From contig JAVYIG010004940.1 in NCBI GenBank assembly GCA_035222895.1, forward strand, positions 1 through 64,000: a DNA stretch of 64,000 nucleotides, written 5' to 3'. This DNA comes from Strongylocentrotus droebachiensis (lineage: Eukaryota; Echinodermata; Echinoidea; Camarodonta; Strongylocentrotidae). The notes under the pieces were generated by a model, which did not search any database, was not told the DNA's origin, and saw only the letters and a list, made by a program, of their open reading frames with translations. The translations under genes and the position numbers were made by a program. This document shows, one piece after another, positions 13,465 to 28,000 of this stretch. Position 1 is the first letter of the stretch, and each line of letters opens with the position of its first letter.

Positions 13465-15796
13465 GTATAGTAACAAACGACTGGACCGGGAGCCTGGCCG
13501 GTGAGGCCATCACCTAAAAAGGCGAGGTTCCCCCCTTTGTTCTTACTTTTATGTGCATTGTATTTATACCTGCACGAATCGATAAGCAATGATATTAAAT
13601 GAATATGTCTACTCTCACGTTATACGTCGACAAAGTGGTTAAATTTTTCATCATTTGAGTGAGTCTACTTTCCACGATACCTTGGTTAAAATTTAAACCT
13701 AAAAGGCGCCATTTTGTATTGAAACACAAAGTGGTACGTTTGCTTAGGTTATACTTGGTGTATATATGCAAAATCTATTTGAGAAAAGGTATACATAATA
13801 CATATAATCTATAAAAGTGACAATCTGTTGAAGTGGATGTCATATAAAACAGAGCATTGTGTACATTTTGAATGAATGATATGAATTAGATATTAGCCTA
13901 ATAGATTTTTGCTTTACAAATTCTCCTCCAATAATGATGATGTTAATTATACCATTTCCATTAGTTTGAGTGAAAATTCTAAGCCCAAAATTTTAACCAG
14001 TTGTTTTTACTTTAATCATATAGACTCGAAAAGAGAATACCTTTGGAATACATTATTGCCTAGAAGAACGGAAAGTTCCACTGGAGTAATACTAATAGCC
14101 TTTTTAAAATTCATGTTTTTTTAATTCATTTTTTATTGTTAGTTTGTTTGTATTTTTTTTGTATTTGCTTTTCTTTACTCTTGACCTTTTCTGTTTTGTA
14201 ATTTCTAAAAATATCCTTCTGATTGAACAGGCTCTACCAAAGACTGTAAATGGCGGCTTTACGTTCAAACAGAAATGGAATTTAGCATACGGTATGTGCC
14301 ATATCTATCATAATTCTATCTAAATTGCCGGGCTACTTTACAATCTTATTTTACTTATACAGTTTTGTATAAACACAACCAATGTCAGTTTCATATTCCC
14401 CATTATAAATGGCTTATCCTTTATTTTGATTTTGTGTTGTCTATGTTGTCAGGAAAATGTTAAGCCTTAACATATTAGTCGCACGCATTATAGTACGGGA
14501 ACATTATGGCAGTAAATCTTATATTTGCGAGCGAATGAAACGATCAATCAATTTCTATATTCTATATAGGCCTAATAAAATTGCTATTTCCTCATTAAAA
14601 TATACTACCAAAGATACATAACATATAAAAGGCATCATTGCCACTAATAGTTGCCCGAATGTTGACGTTATAACATTTCTCGGGGGAGGGGGGGGGGAGG
14701 GTGCAGCGCAGCCCCCAGCCCTCCTCCCCGAAGTTTATAATTATATACGCTTACTATTTGGATTGGATTTTATCAGTTTATATCCCAATGGTACAATTCA
14801 CTCATGCACAATCAAAGAATGTAGAATAGCATGACCGATTTCATGGAAATGCAACCTTATAAAGAAAAGAACAAAATCTATTTTCTTTTTCTGTTCTTAG
14901 TGTTTTAAATATTTTTTTACGCCTATCAGGGAGCACAGAAACCTTACCCATTCGTCCGCTTGGCATCCCCCGGTCGACCTCCCCGCCTGAATCGCTCAAG
15001 AAAGCAAAGTCCGTCAACGATGCCAAATTCTCCGCGATGTGGAGTCATTACATGTCGACGTCGTCCGAATCGTCGTCCACTCCGTCATCGCAAGGTTCTT
15101 CTTCGTCACCGTCATACCCGCCTGCATCGTCGGTGAGCCTGGACGATGTTTCTGGACCTTGGGCGGATGAAAACGAGAACGAATGGGTGAGTTAGCAGGA
15201 ACATTAATATTATTCTTCAAATACATGTATCCAGAGCATATTTTGTTGGTTAAAAAATGTTGCAGTCAGTTGAGAGGGGGGGGGGGGGGGGGGGGGGAGG
15301 CTGCTTCGGAAATCCAATAATGTAGGCGCGGTATCGAATAGAGCTGCTACAGCATTGTACAATCTGTATACGTAAGCCTATAGGCCCCTAATTATTATTT
15401 ATTTTGGTTTTTAATTCATGACCTTCCTCATGGAAGGTCATGACTGAAAAAAAAAGTAAGCTATTAATTTGATTCACAAGACCGGGATCAGCATTCTGAC
15501 ATTGAAAATATTACCAACATTTCACAGCCGTGCACCTTTCACTATTTCACTAATATAGATTATAGCCTATGACAATGTAAACAAAGAAATACGTGATTGT
15601 AAAACAGTAAAATATCGATTATCACGACAGCCGAAATAAAAGCTGAAATATACCAGTAATTGACTTTCTTGCTTTATCATGCTGCAAAATAGGCTGTTCT
15701 GTCATATCGCATTATATACATCAATCACTAATGACAATACTACTACTACTACTTCTACTACTACTAATAATAATAGTTATAATAATAATAATAATG

Positions 15797-15828
<32 letters not shown>

Positions 15829-15871
15829 ACTAAAAGTAATAATAATAATAATAATAATGATAATAATAATA

Positions 15872-15909
<38 letters not shown>

Positions 15910-16044
15910 AATAATAATAATAGTAATAATAATAATAATATTATAGTGATCGTGACTACTAAACTAGGACTATATAAAAATAAGACGGAAGAAGAAGAAG
16001 TATAGAAGAAGAAGATCTTAGAATAATAATAAGAAGAAGGTTCG

Positions 16045-16076
<32 letters not shown>

Positions 16077-19000
16077 AGAAGAAGAAGAAGAAGAAGAAGA
16101 AGAAGAAGAAGAAGAAGAAGAAGAAGAAGAAGAAGAAGAAGAAGAAGAAGAAGAAAAGAAATCACCCCTTGCGACGCTCACTGTCGATGTCCTCTTTTTT
16201 TTGTATATTCTCTTTTTCCTATATTAATAGATAATAACAATAATAATAATAATAATAATATTATTAGTGATCATGACTACTAAACTAGGACTATATAAAA
16301 ATAAGACGGAAGAAGAAGAAGTATAGAATAAGAAGAAGATCTTATAATAATAATAAGAAGGTTAGGAAGATTCGGAAGAACAATCGGAAGAAGAAGAAAA
16401 AGAAGAAGAAGAAGAATAATAAGAAGAAGAATAAGAAGAAGAAGAAGAAGAAGAAGACGAAGAAGAAGAAGAAGAAGAAGAAGAAGAAGAAGAAGAAGAA
16501 GAAGAAGAAGAAAAAGAAGAAATCACCCCCTTGCGACGCTCACTGTCGATGTCCTCTTTTTTTGTGTATATTCCCATTTTCCTATATTATAAAATTATTA
16601 ACTTTGATAATAATAATAATAATAATAATGATATTACTAGTGATCGTGACTACTAAACTAGGACTATATAGAAATAAGACGGAAGAAGAAGTATGGAAGA
16701 AGATGAAGATCTTAGAATAATAATAATAAGAAGGTTCGGAAGATTCGGAAGAAGAAGAAGAAGAAAAAGAAGAAGGAGAAGAAAAATCAGCCCTTCCGAC
16801 GCTCACTGTCGATGGCCTCTTTTTTGTTGGTATATTCTCTTTTTCCTTCTTCCAATACCTCTCTGGCTCTCGACGAATGATATTTCCGTATGAAATTCTT
16901 CTATTGTATCCCCGATTCGATTTATCGATTAGCAGTTACCTCGCTGCAATGTAATGATCTTCCACATAAATGGTTCGACATAATACGACCACCTACTCGG
17001 TGCGAAGTACGAGCTAAAATTCGATACGAACAGCTATGCGTGACGTCGCCAGGCGCTGCACGGCAACCTTATCACGTGATCAAACAATATGGCGGTGCCC
17101 ATGGGCTGATTTTTGCCGAGCAGAAGTTATCAACAATTTTGAAACAGCTGGTTATGAGACTTCGTTAGTCATCTTTTAACTATCAATCGCTCCTCAGAAG
17201 TAAAGGAGAAGGAAAAGTGAAGGTTGTATGAGAAACTGTATTTTTGAAAGCTGAAAACAAAGGCGAGAAGTTCGAGACAATTGAAAGAGGAACTAAAAAA
17301 TTCGTTGACGTTGATACGGGACGGTGGCAATCCCTGCGCCTGCGGCTAGGGCCATGCGACCAATCAATTATCAGTGAGCGGGCCGGGCCAACAGCCGTTA
17401 GTGCTGACCGAGGCCGATCCCCACTGCAGTTTATTAGCAGCTTGATCGACTCGGGAAATCTAATTTCGCAAAAAAACAAACATGTTCAGTCTTCAGCCAA
17501 CTGTAGTGTCAAAGTCTTCCAATCCTGGTCTTTCATTACTGAGTCGAGGAATAGGAGAGGAGAAAGAACAACATGGACAAACAAAGCTGGAAGTTTGCCT
17601 CGAACCGGAGGTACAATTATAGAAACATGATCCTGAATGATGTTCGACTCAATGATGATTGGGTCTTGTCATCGTTGATTATCCTGTAAAATCAGGGCCT
17701 TAACATTATTAAGCCTAACAGTAACACCAACGGCCCTAAGCAGGCTAAGTTAGAATTGGTGAAGTAATTTTTGTTTAGTTTAATATTTAAAGAAAGTGTT
17801 TTAAAAACTAGAAACTTGTTGATCGTATAATTTCTTTTTTCTTTTTTCTTTTTTGTTAAACATTGTTGAGGCATGAAATATATGTGTCAAAGAAATTAGA
17901 GGGTCAAAATAATATAAGGACAAGGTGAACTTCTTAATTTTGTTTGTGCATGAGTGACCCATTTACTGTTCTTTATTTCATCACCCAAAACAACGTCCCA
18001 ATCCGAAATAAGATTATAGGTCTAGTAGTAGTACTTTATAATTCCCAATTATCCTGATAACAAGGGAAAAGAAAATAGTTGGTCTCCTTTTTTTTTTCTT
18101 TTTCTTTTGTTGTGCCCAAATAGAGTAATAAAACTTGGTGACTGGTTATGAAGTGTGATGGCCTTTTAGTTTTTATGTTTAAAATGATGGAATTTTAAAA
18201 CTCTTCATGAGAGAATCTAGGAACTTTGTTTTCATGAAAAGCTTGAAACCCCATTGTCATTGATACTTTTTTCCCCATCAACTCTTGCATGCACCTGTAC
18301 ATAAGTAATTAATGCAACTTACCAAATGAACAACAAATTGTGACCCTTCAGTACAGTACAGCTTTTTAATTTTGAAGCCGGTATCAATTTGCAAGGGAAG
18401 TGAACAGGATTCCACTTGACTGATGTGCACAATCACCAAATCATCCTCTTTTCCTCATTTCGCAGGACTACCACAACATCCAAGGTCGCCGGTTCTATCT
18501 GCCCCCTTTACAGCAGCATGCGTGGTCCAAGGAGAAGAAGGTCTCGCCCCGAGAGGTGCGGGTACACAAGACCTACACCACCAGGAAGGGGGCGCTGCTC
18601 CTCTATGCCGAGGACCTGGCCCTGACCTCGCAGGAGGGGGCGGACGGCAAGAAAAGGTCGATGGAGGCCGAGGATTCGAGCTACTTCAACTCAATCAGTG
18701 ATCTACGCAATGCCGTCTTGTCGTATGGTAGCGGCACGAGACAGGTGAGTGAGAGAGTTGAAAGATCAACATTTTACTCTCGGATAGGAGTCTCTTATAT
18801 ATTTGACTGGCCTGGAGGGGTATATCTACCTATATGTACATACCTCATATCTATACATCCATCATATATATTTTTTCAGTCATGAAAATACGGTTGTGGA
18901 ACAAGTATAGTCATGACATATATGCTTAGGTACACAGTTGGTAATTATAAATAGATTGAGTGATGCATGCTTTAAACAATATTAGTGAAAACTCACAACG

Positions 19001-22000
19001 CTCTGAACCCATCTGAATGGTAAAGATTTGTTGCAATTACAAAAAGTTGCCTGTTTTGTTCAATTTTAGATGTCTATTAATAAAAATACATTTTCTCATA
19101 GGTTGCTTGGAGAGTTGATAAGGTAAAGTTATCTGTAATCATTAATAGAAAGATTAAACGAGAACTTACCGTTTGAAGTTTGATCTTTATTTTATGAGAG
19201 AGTAGTAGGAAGAGATTACATGAGAACCCACCTCGCGCATGCGCAGTCATACTTTGAAGCATGAAATGTGACTACTGAAAAGACAGAAAGATGATGAGAA
19301 CTTAAATTTCCGTTGAAGAATTTTGGGTGTGGAGAGGAGGGCATGTAATCTCTTCCTACTACTCTCTCATAAAATAAAGATCAAACTTCAAACGGTAAGT
19401 TCTCGTTTAATCTTTCTATTTTATTTCGTGAGTCTCCGTAAGAGCTCACATGAGATTTTGAAGCACAGTAGTCACATTTCAGTAGTAAACAATGGGTCGG
19501 AGTTAACCGGTCCGGAAACACAATTGTATCCAGCAATGTACAAGTATTATGTTTACCTATGATTTTTGAGGGCAATCCAAGACAGACCTTGCAAATTGTC
19601 CCTTCACTTGAAGTGGTTTATTGTAAAACCTTCTGAAAGTACGTTCACTTGCCCATCCTGCAGTGCTCAAGATTTGAGTGATGGGTACCCCATTTCTGCT
19701 TGCAGCTGAAGTTGCTGCAGCTCTCGTGGAATGAGCCTTGTAAACCCTTGTGTCGATACCAGCCTCTCGAAGGGTGAATCTTATCCACCTGCTTATTGTC
19801 TGGACGGTCACATTTCTGTGGGGCTTCTTGTGACTAATAAAGAGAGACTGCTCTGTACCACGCAGACGGGAAGTCAATTCAATATACCTTTTGAGGTATT
19901 TCACAACGCAAAGTCGCCTGTCCGGCGGGTAGGCGTTTAGTTCCAACTTGCAGCCTAATGTTCCTGGTCTGCTCTGTTTAAGTAAGTCATCAACATAAAA
20001 TGTGGCTTTGTTCCCCTTAAAAGAAAGCCTGTCCAATCTGAGTTTGTGGATTGATTGGTCACGTTGAGCTGTGATCAAAGCTATCAAGGTCACCAACTTG
20101 TGTGTTAACTGCTGGAGGTTCAACGAGTTTGCAGGGGCTAGCTTACGCAGATAGTTGAGCACAACGCTAACATCCCAAATTTCTTTATACCTCGGTGTTG
20201 GTGGTTTAGAGTTGAAAACTCCTTTAACAAACTTTGATACAAGTGGGTGCGATCCAACTGTGTCATGTCCATCTCCTAACATCAAAAACGAGGATAATGC
20301 ACACCTTGCAGTATTAATGGCGCTGTAGCCAAGTCCTTTATCATGAAACAAAAATGAAAGAAACTCTAACACAACGTTCACCTCTACCTGCAGAAAATCC
20401 AAACCTTTTCTATTACAAAAGTTTTTCCATGACTTGATATGGGAACTATACTGTTTCTTTGTACCATCACGCCAGGCTGCCGTAATTACGTCAATTGTTC
20501 TCCCGGCAAGCCCTCTAATTTCAAATGGCGTCCGGAGGTCCTGCAATGCAAAGAGAAAAGGAGCAATAGAAAATGCTTATCCAGAAAGTCTGCAGCACAA
20601 AAGATCAAGGCGTTCGTGCAAAGGGTGAGGAGTGTTCGAGATTGGTTGAGTTAGGAGGTTTATGTGCCTCTTCAATATTATTGGGTCACCCTTCATCAAA
20701 GTCTGCAGTCTAGGGTACCACGACTGCGTTGGCCAATTGGGGGCTATAAAGAGCCCCTCTGCCTTGTCAGCCTTGATCTTTTGTAGGCAGCGTGAAACTA
20801 AGCAGAACGGTGGGAAGGCATAGAATTCATATTTACTCCAATCTAGAGTAAAAGCATCAACAGATTCTGCATATGGGTCAGGGAACCAAGATACATAACG
20901 ATCTAATTGAGTATTGAGCCTGGATGCAAAAAGGTCTATTTCTGGACGACCGAAATGAGCAATAAGTTGTTCAAATTCTCTTTTATCGAGCATCCATTCC
21001 GTTCTGTCATTGAACTTTCTAGACCTCTCATCTGCTTCTACATTGTGCTTGCCTGGCAGATGAGCTGCCGTGATCCAAATGTCACGCTCAATACACCAAC
21101 TCCATATGGTCCGAGCCATGGTGTTACAATCTAGTGATTTTGTCCCGCCCATGGCATTTATATACGCAACAGCGGTGGTGTTATCTGACCGCAATAGTAT
21201 GTGGCAATTATTCATATCTGAACACAAGGACTTTAGTCCCAGGAAGGCAGCTAGAGTCTCAAGATAGTTTATTCCATTATTTCTAGCCTTACTTAATTCC
21301 TGTTCATTCCATCTTCCCCCTGTATGGGTAATCATGTTTGTAGCTCCCCAGCCGATGCCGCTAGCATCAGTTCTAATTTCAAAGGTGGCATTATTGCGTC
21401 TAATTGGTGAGGAAGCCTCCTTAACATTATCTATCCACCATGAAAGATCTTCCCTTGACACATTTGATAAGGTCATGGGCCTGTCAAAGTGCCCACGATT
21501 CAATTTAAGAGCTAAGATTTTGTCTCTTTCTAGGGTTCTGTAATAGAGAGGGCCGTGCTGTACTGCTGGGAAGGTTGAAATCAGTTTCCCTATAACATGT
21601 GCAACTTGCCTTATGCTAGGCTTGTGGCTTTGTAAGAGGTCTGCACAAACAGCAGCGATATCGTTAGCCTTTTCATTAGGCAGGGTAATTGTCATATCTA
21701 TGGTGTTCAAGGTGAACCCAAGGAAGGTCAAATTTTGAGTGGGTATCAAAACTGATTTATCAGGATGCACAATAAATCCTAAATCAGATAATATCTGAGA
21801 GGTGGCTTGTAATGCACTTATTACGGCAGCTTTATCATCTCCTACAATGATGGTATCATCCAAATAACCCAGGACTGTATGTCCTGCTTCCCTCAGATGT
21901 GCAAAAATTGGTTTCAAGACTTTTGTAAACAATCTTGGGGCAGTGCTCAACCCATTTGGTAGGCATTTGAATTGCCACAATTTCCCTTGCCACATAAATC

Positions 22001-25000
22001 TCAGGTACTTCCTGAATTGAGAATTTATTGGGATAGAATAATAAGCATCACGGAGGTCGACTGAGGCTAGGTAGCAACCTTGGGAGATCAAGAGAGCAGC
22101 AGTATGGATATTATCCATCTTGAAATGCTGAACCACAAGATTTTTGTTCAGTTCAGAGAGATCTAGTATGAGGCGCAACCCTCCTGATTTCTTGGGTCGA
22201 GTAAAAATATTTGACAAGAATTCCCCTTCTTCGTGCTTAATGCAGGGTTCAATAACATTCTTACTAGTCAATTTTATGATCTCTGAATTGATGCTCTCTT
22301 CTTCTTTTGAGTTTTTCCTGAAAGGAAATGATGGCTTGGTGCGAATTGGGGGCATGAGTGCCTGGTCAAATTCTATTTTATATCCCCTTATAGCTTGGAG
22401 AATGAAAGTGTCAGAAGTGATTGTGCACCAGTTATGATAAAATAGCCTCAGTCGACCTCCAACAGGATGGTCATTGTGTATACTACTACCTACCTCATTC
22501 GTGGTAGTGTGAGTAGTTAAGTCCTCCGCTGGAACGTCCCTGGCTTCGAGCGTCTCTGGTTCTGTGCCTGTACTGGCCTCGTTGACGTCGAGGCAGGCGG
22601 CAGGCTTCTCTGATTCTGAGCCGCCCGAGAGCGCTGGCCTAAAAAAGGACGGCTGGGTGCAGAGCTTGAAGGGTATCTGTTGGTAGAGTTAGGGGTCCAA
22701 CCTGCACTTCGGTATTGTCGCCGAGAGAAGCCGGCCTCAGGAAGTTTCTTGTAAGGATGGTAAGGGGCGCGAGAATAATGTCGCTGAGACTGTCCTTTCA
22801 CTACCCCCGAAGCAGCTCTTTGCTCATCTTTGAGATCCTTTACTCTCTTCCCGAGATCATCCCCAAATAGAAAGTTAGTAACGGGGGCAGAAGGTTTACA
22901 CAAATGCGTACACGCTGGATTCATGTCAGGTTTGATGCATTCCTTGCGTAAGCAGTTCATCTCAAACAAAGAGTTGCATAGGAGGGCAAGCGCATCCTCC
23001 TGCTTATCAGTGAAATTGTCAGCTGGCAAGGATTGGACAAAGGCACTAAGTCCTCTCGATAGGGACTTCTGCACTCTTTGCAGTTTCAAGTCTCTTCCAC
23101 GTGTAGTTGGAGATAAGTTGTCCCAAATAATCTGATTAACTTTAGGCGTGTCCAAGGAGCGACAGTTGCTTGGTGGGAGATATTTTGAGAACGTATCTTC
23201 CAAAGTTTTCTCCTCCAATTGATGGCTAGTCATATAGGTGACTGAGTTGGCGAGATTTTCTTCTACTGGTTTCCCAATACCAGTAGGCAAAGCAAACTTA
23301 GCTGCGATAGCTGGTAAGGTCTCCGAGGATGAGCTAGTAGTATTTGTTTGTTGGCCCATGTAATCTGATTGAATGTCATCGTAATCATCATAGCCAGGGC
23401 CCAACTCCTCATCTCGTTCATCAAGATGGCCGCCGTGGCCGTGAAAAACTTGGCTCTCCGTTTCCACGTGAGCAGACTCTCCGCCAACATCAACACGTGC
23501 TGGTTGGTTCGACATAGTCTCCATTTTGTCCATGACACGGGCAAACATATTTTCCAATTTATTGAGTCTGTCCCCAATGTTATGCTCAGGACTATCTGGT
23601 GCTCTGGAAATCGTGGAAGGAGCGGGAACAGCCTCCGCTTTCTTCATTTTTGCGGGAACAACCTCCGCTTTTCTCTTTTTTGCGGGAAAAACCTCCGCTG
23701 ATTTCATAGATTTTTTCCCGCCCGTCCGAGTGGACGAGCCAGCAGAGCGTGTTCGCTCCTCTGGTGCGCCGGACTTGCCGGGGCCTTGCGGCGAAGGGAC
23801 CGCTGGGCGGTCAGTCACAGTCACTCGATCTTCGATCGACGACATAATCAAACGAAATTTCGGAGCTCAAAAATGCTCTCGAAGAAAACGAAAACAGATA
23901 AATCCAGTATTATCCAGATAACAATCTAAAAACAAGTTTTGTTTCTCGAAAGAAACGAATCTCTACGACGGTAGAAAAAGTGGAAATTACGCGAAATTTC
24001 CGACTGCTCTGAGAAGATGCTTCTCAGTAACCATGCGAAGAAGTGATATGACTGCGCATGCGCGAGGTGGGTTCTCATGTGAGCTCTTACGGAGACTCAC
24101 GAAATAAAATACTTATTTTGCATTGTTAATTTTTTTTTTATAGTAATGTCAGATTATTTATATTATTTTTGCTGTCTCCGTTACAGCAAACCTTCCAGCC
24201 TGCTGATTCGCAGGTCGACCCAAGCCATCAACCATTCCTGGGTTTTGTACACAATAAGCGGTCTCATGGGCCGTACAAGACAGTCCGTCCAGGCTTCTCG
24301 GCCAAACGCTACCTGGCCAACTGGTCAAGGAGCTGGGATGATTCCATACTGAACTACCTCCGAAGTGAAGGTAATATTTATATCAATTTTTTTTTTATTG
24401 AGCTTGTTCCCATCACTTGTTTTTGGGTACACTCACTTATTTAATAATACAGATTGAAGAATGAAGACCACACTTTCAGTGTAAAAGGGAATTTATATCA
24501 AAGGGCACTAAATGCTTTCATGAAAATGGAACATCAATCTATCTATTATCACCTCCACTTTGAAAGAAATTCAAGAGATGAATGAAACAAAACACATTGA
24601 AAGATATTTTCTAATATGTATTGGGCTGGGTTCTATGAAAAAATGTGTATATTATGAAAATAAAACCATATTCAACAGATTCAAAGTAGACTGGATGAAT
24701 GGCATGTGTACATTAAGTGTCCTTCTATGAGGTGACCATGTATATACATACAGTGTATGTTGTTTAATGAAAGAGAGGAAAGAGGTGGTTGAGAAATGCT
24801 TGTTCAATTCATCTGTTCTTTTCTATTTTCAGGTCATATATGGGACAAGAATCTCTTCCAGCAGAATGTCCTGGCTCCAAACCTGTATAGACGTATCAAC
24901 GATGACCTCTCCCTCGTTCCCTTGCCATACCGGGTCACGCGTAACATGCTCATGTCACCGGGTGAATTTGAAAGCTTAGAATTCTATAGGATAAGACCTG

Positions 25001-28000
25001 ACGGTGCAGATACAGGTAAGACCAAGGGACATGTCTCTATTTTAATAGACCTAAGAATAAGAATTTTATTTAGTTGAAGACAAATCTGGTATGATCTTTA
25101 TGTGCAGGTACGTGTAATTCTGTTTTGATCAGTCTACATATACATGTATGAATGATTTGTAGCCCAACTATTCCAATCATGATTCTTAACTTATACTGTA
25201 AACGTGTATGTCTTTTTCAAGTCTACATTGTGCCATGTTCGGACAATTGATTTAAAATGAATTGTTATGTACAGTGAACTTGAGTAGTAAAATTAAGAGA
25301 GTATCGAACTCTGTATGAAATGCAATTTGAGTTGTAATCCAAATCATTTTATGACAAGTCAATGAAAAGTTTCTATTGCCAGTATAAAAATCTAGTGCTA
25401 AAAAATATTAAAATATAATGATAATTTATATAATGTGATCATGAATATTTTGATAACTCTTCTTCACAAAATGTAAACAAAGATGGCCATGCATTAACAC
25501 TGGATGAGATCTATGACAGATTATGTAAGAAATGTATTGTGTAGATTGATAGTTGTACATATGCTTCAAGAATATATGTTGCATGTGCTTCGTGGTCGAG
25601 CCTCTAATTTTTCAGCATTGTTCCAGATATGCTGATTCTTGTAAAGCACAGTTTATTTTTCACTGTTTGTATGTTGTGTTCCTGCTGCAGATCGTTACCA
25701 AAGTGACTGCCCTTGCGATACATCTATTACTTTGATTTATATATTTTTATCACATTTTATTAGTTTAATTTTTTTCTGTTGTAAAAAAACAAAAGAGTTG
25801 TACAGAATATGTACATGAATATGGAGGAGTCAGTATAGTATCAATGCAAGGTTACTAGGTAGTAAATGCTTGAAGATGTTTAGTTGTTTTTTTACGTTTA
25901 CAAAAATGTAAATACTCCTCTAGTTCACTGCATGAAAACACCTCAATTACTTGCCCTAAATTTTTAAATATGTTTATATTTCTTTAGTTTAATTTCTTAC
26001 CAAAATAAAGTAAAACATTTTGTATGGTTTGCATTGTATTTTTTGCCTAGATTTGTTATGAGTTATATGAATATATTTTGCTTTGCTGATTGTTGCAATA
26101 TGAAATTGTGCCTAGTTCTTATTGCCATTCCTTATTCTTACTACACACATTTCTATTGGATTATATTTCAATATTTTGTTTAGTGCTATTTAATTATTTC
26201 TTTATTCATGTATACGTATATGCTGCTGTCTACAATGCTTTCCATTGCTATACTTGATGCATAACTACCTTGTACATGCTCACCATGTTCTTCACGCCTT
26301 CAAGGCACAGTTTGGATATTTGATCCCTTTAAAGATAATGCAAGTTAGGGGATTTCAATTAAAGAAACAATAATAACAGAATAAAAAAATAAACAAACAG
26401 TGAAGATCACAAGCAAATCAAACTAACCACCCAACCAACCAATTTAACAAACACAAATTAAGCAGAAACAAACAAACAAACAGACAAACAATTATCATAC
26501 AATCTAGATAAACAGTATGTACATGTACTAAACACATTGTCTATTTTTAATCCTTGCTGATCTCTACAACAAAATCTCCACATCTTAATAATAAATAACA
26601 TCAAGAATAAGCGAACAAGAAGGCTTAATAATTACACAGTTTGAGATTTATTTCATGGTATGTTGCAGTTGGAGAATTCTTTAGGTACATATTTTTTGTA
26701 AGCGCGATTACATTTATAATCCAATCTTTATGTTCAGGTCCTTGATTATAAATTGTGTTTAAATGGAGGATCTAGCTATACCAAACCATAGGTTCAGAGC
26801 CATCTTAACACAGAGTTTGGCCAACCCAGCTCGAGTTGGACACAATATGGCGACTACTGCTTTGTTGTGCAAGCACACAAACTATATGCCATGCTGTGAC
26901 CCAGTGAAACCATGTTGGCCAAACTCTGTGTATAGATGGCTCTGCATAGGTAATTAACAGAGTAGTGCCATCTGTTCTAATATCCTTTGAAAACATGGAA
27001 TTATAAATTTGTTGATTATCTGTTAACTCACTCCATATGATGTCTATTCCCAGGGGGCTATGATGACGATGACGGCTACGATGCCGACGTCGATGCCACC
27101 GAGAAGGGTAGTAAGGGCAGGAAGAAGAAGAAGTCGATACAGAAACCTTTCAACTTGCCAGGTTCGATCGCAATGATTGTTCGTGACATGGAGCAGAAAC
27201 CACATGCCGTCCAATACGAGCAGCTTGATGAGGAGCAACAGAGACAGGTGCGTGATGTCTTTATCCCCTTCTGTTTGATCGGTGGCATAAATCTTGTAAA
27301 TTTTTTAGTGTGGAACAATATTTTTGGACAAAGTAGGAATTCTATATTTCTTCAGAAGCAGCAACAGTCATCGGAATCTGGCTAGCCCGCATACAATGTA
27401 TGCACTTTCTCCACTCCCTGGGAAGCATTCCAGCAAGAGCTACTAGGTTCAAATTGCTTTAGCATACTACATTGGGTTTCGCATCTTACCGGGTACCCAT
27501 TTAACACCTGGGTGGAGAGTGGCAAATGTAGATCAATGTCTTGCCAAAGGACATTAGTGCCGCGGTTGGACTTGAACTGCGGACCTTGTGACATATCCAC
27601 TCGACCACAAAACCTCTACAAGTTTAAAAGTTTCTTGTTTGCTCTAAATGTCATATATCGCCCTCACCTTTGGGTCGGGCAATATATGTTGTATTGTCGT
27701 GAAGGCAGCCAATATTACTTAATTGTTTCATATTTTACCTACAGATAGGTAAGGTATCATCATCAAAAGAAATTGAAAACGGTGATTTAACCTGTTGAAT
27801 AATTAGCTTGAGATAATTCGAGCATGAGTCCATGTGAAATGTTTGTTGTAACAATTAAATTCAGATGGTATCGTAGAGGATTTAAGGGATTGGGTAGCTT
27901 TGTCATAGATTCTGAAACAAAATCCTGGATTTGGCTCATGCTGCAATGATAATTATGAACCTTTAGGTCAGTCAGGAACCCCATGACCTATACAAGCCGA

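Larger units (their letters stand above)
19144..24111 (-). mobile_element. Complete-looking DIRS-type (tyrosine recombinase) retrotransposon in intron 4, antisense to the gene
   Basis: The element is about 4.97 kb. On the minus strand it carries gag-like, RT-RNase H and tyrosine recombinase frames. Its ends share a 33-bp inverted repeat (19218-19250 against 24048-24080). Near the recombinase end an internal region (19342-19454) is complementary to both extremities: 79 bp match 19144-19222 inverted and 38 bp match 24074-24111 inverted, the two parts overlapping by four bases (TATT). This is the signature of DIRS elements, which replicate through a circular intermediate and integrate without target duplication. 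All main frames are open, so a recent, possibly active insertion. I see no target-site duplication. Confidence 0.92.

Noticed and set aside
22144..23921. Several + strand open frames across the DIRS element
   Set aside because: They are antisense shadows of the RT and gag frames and show no domain.
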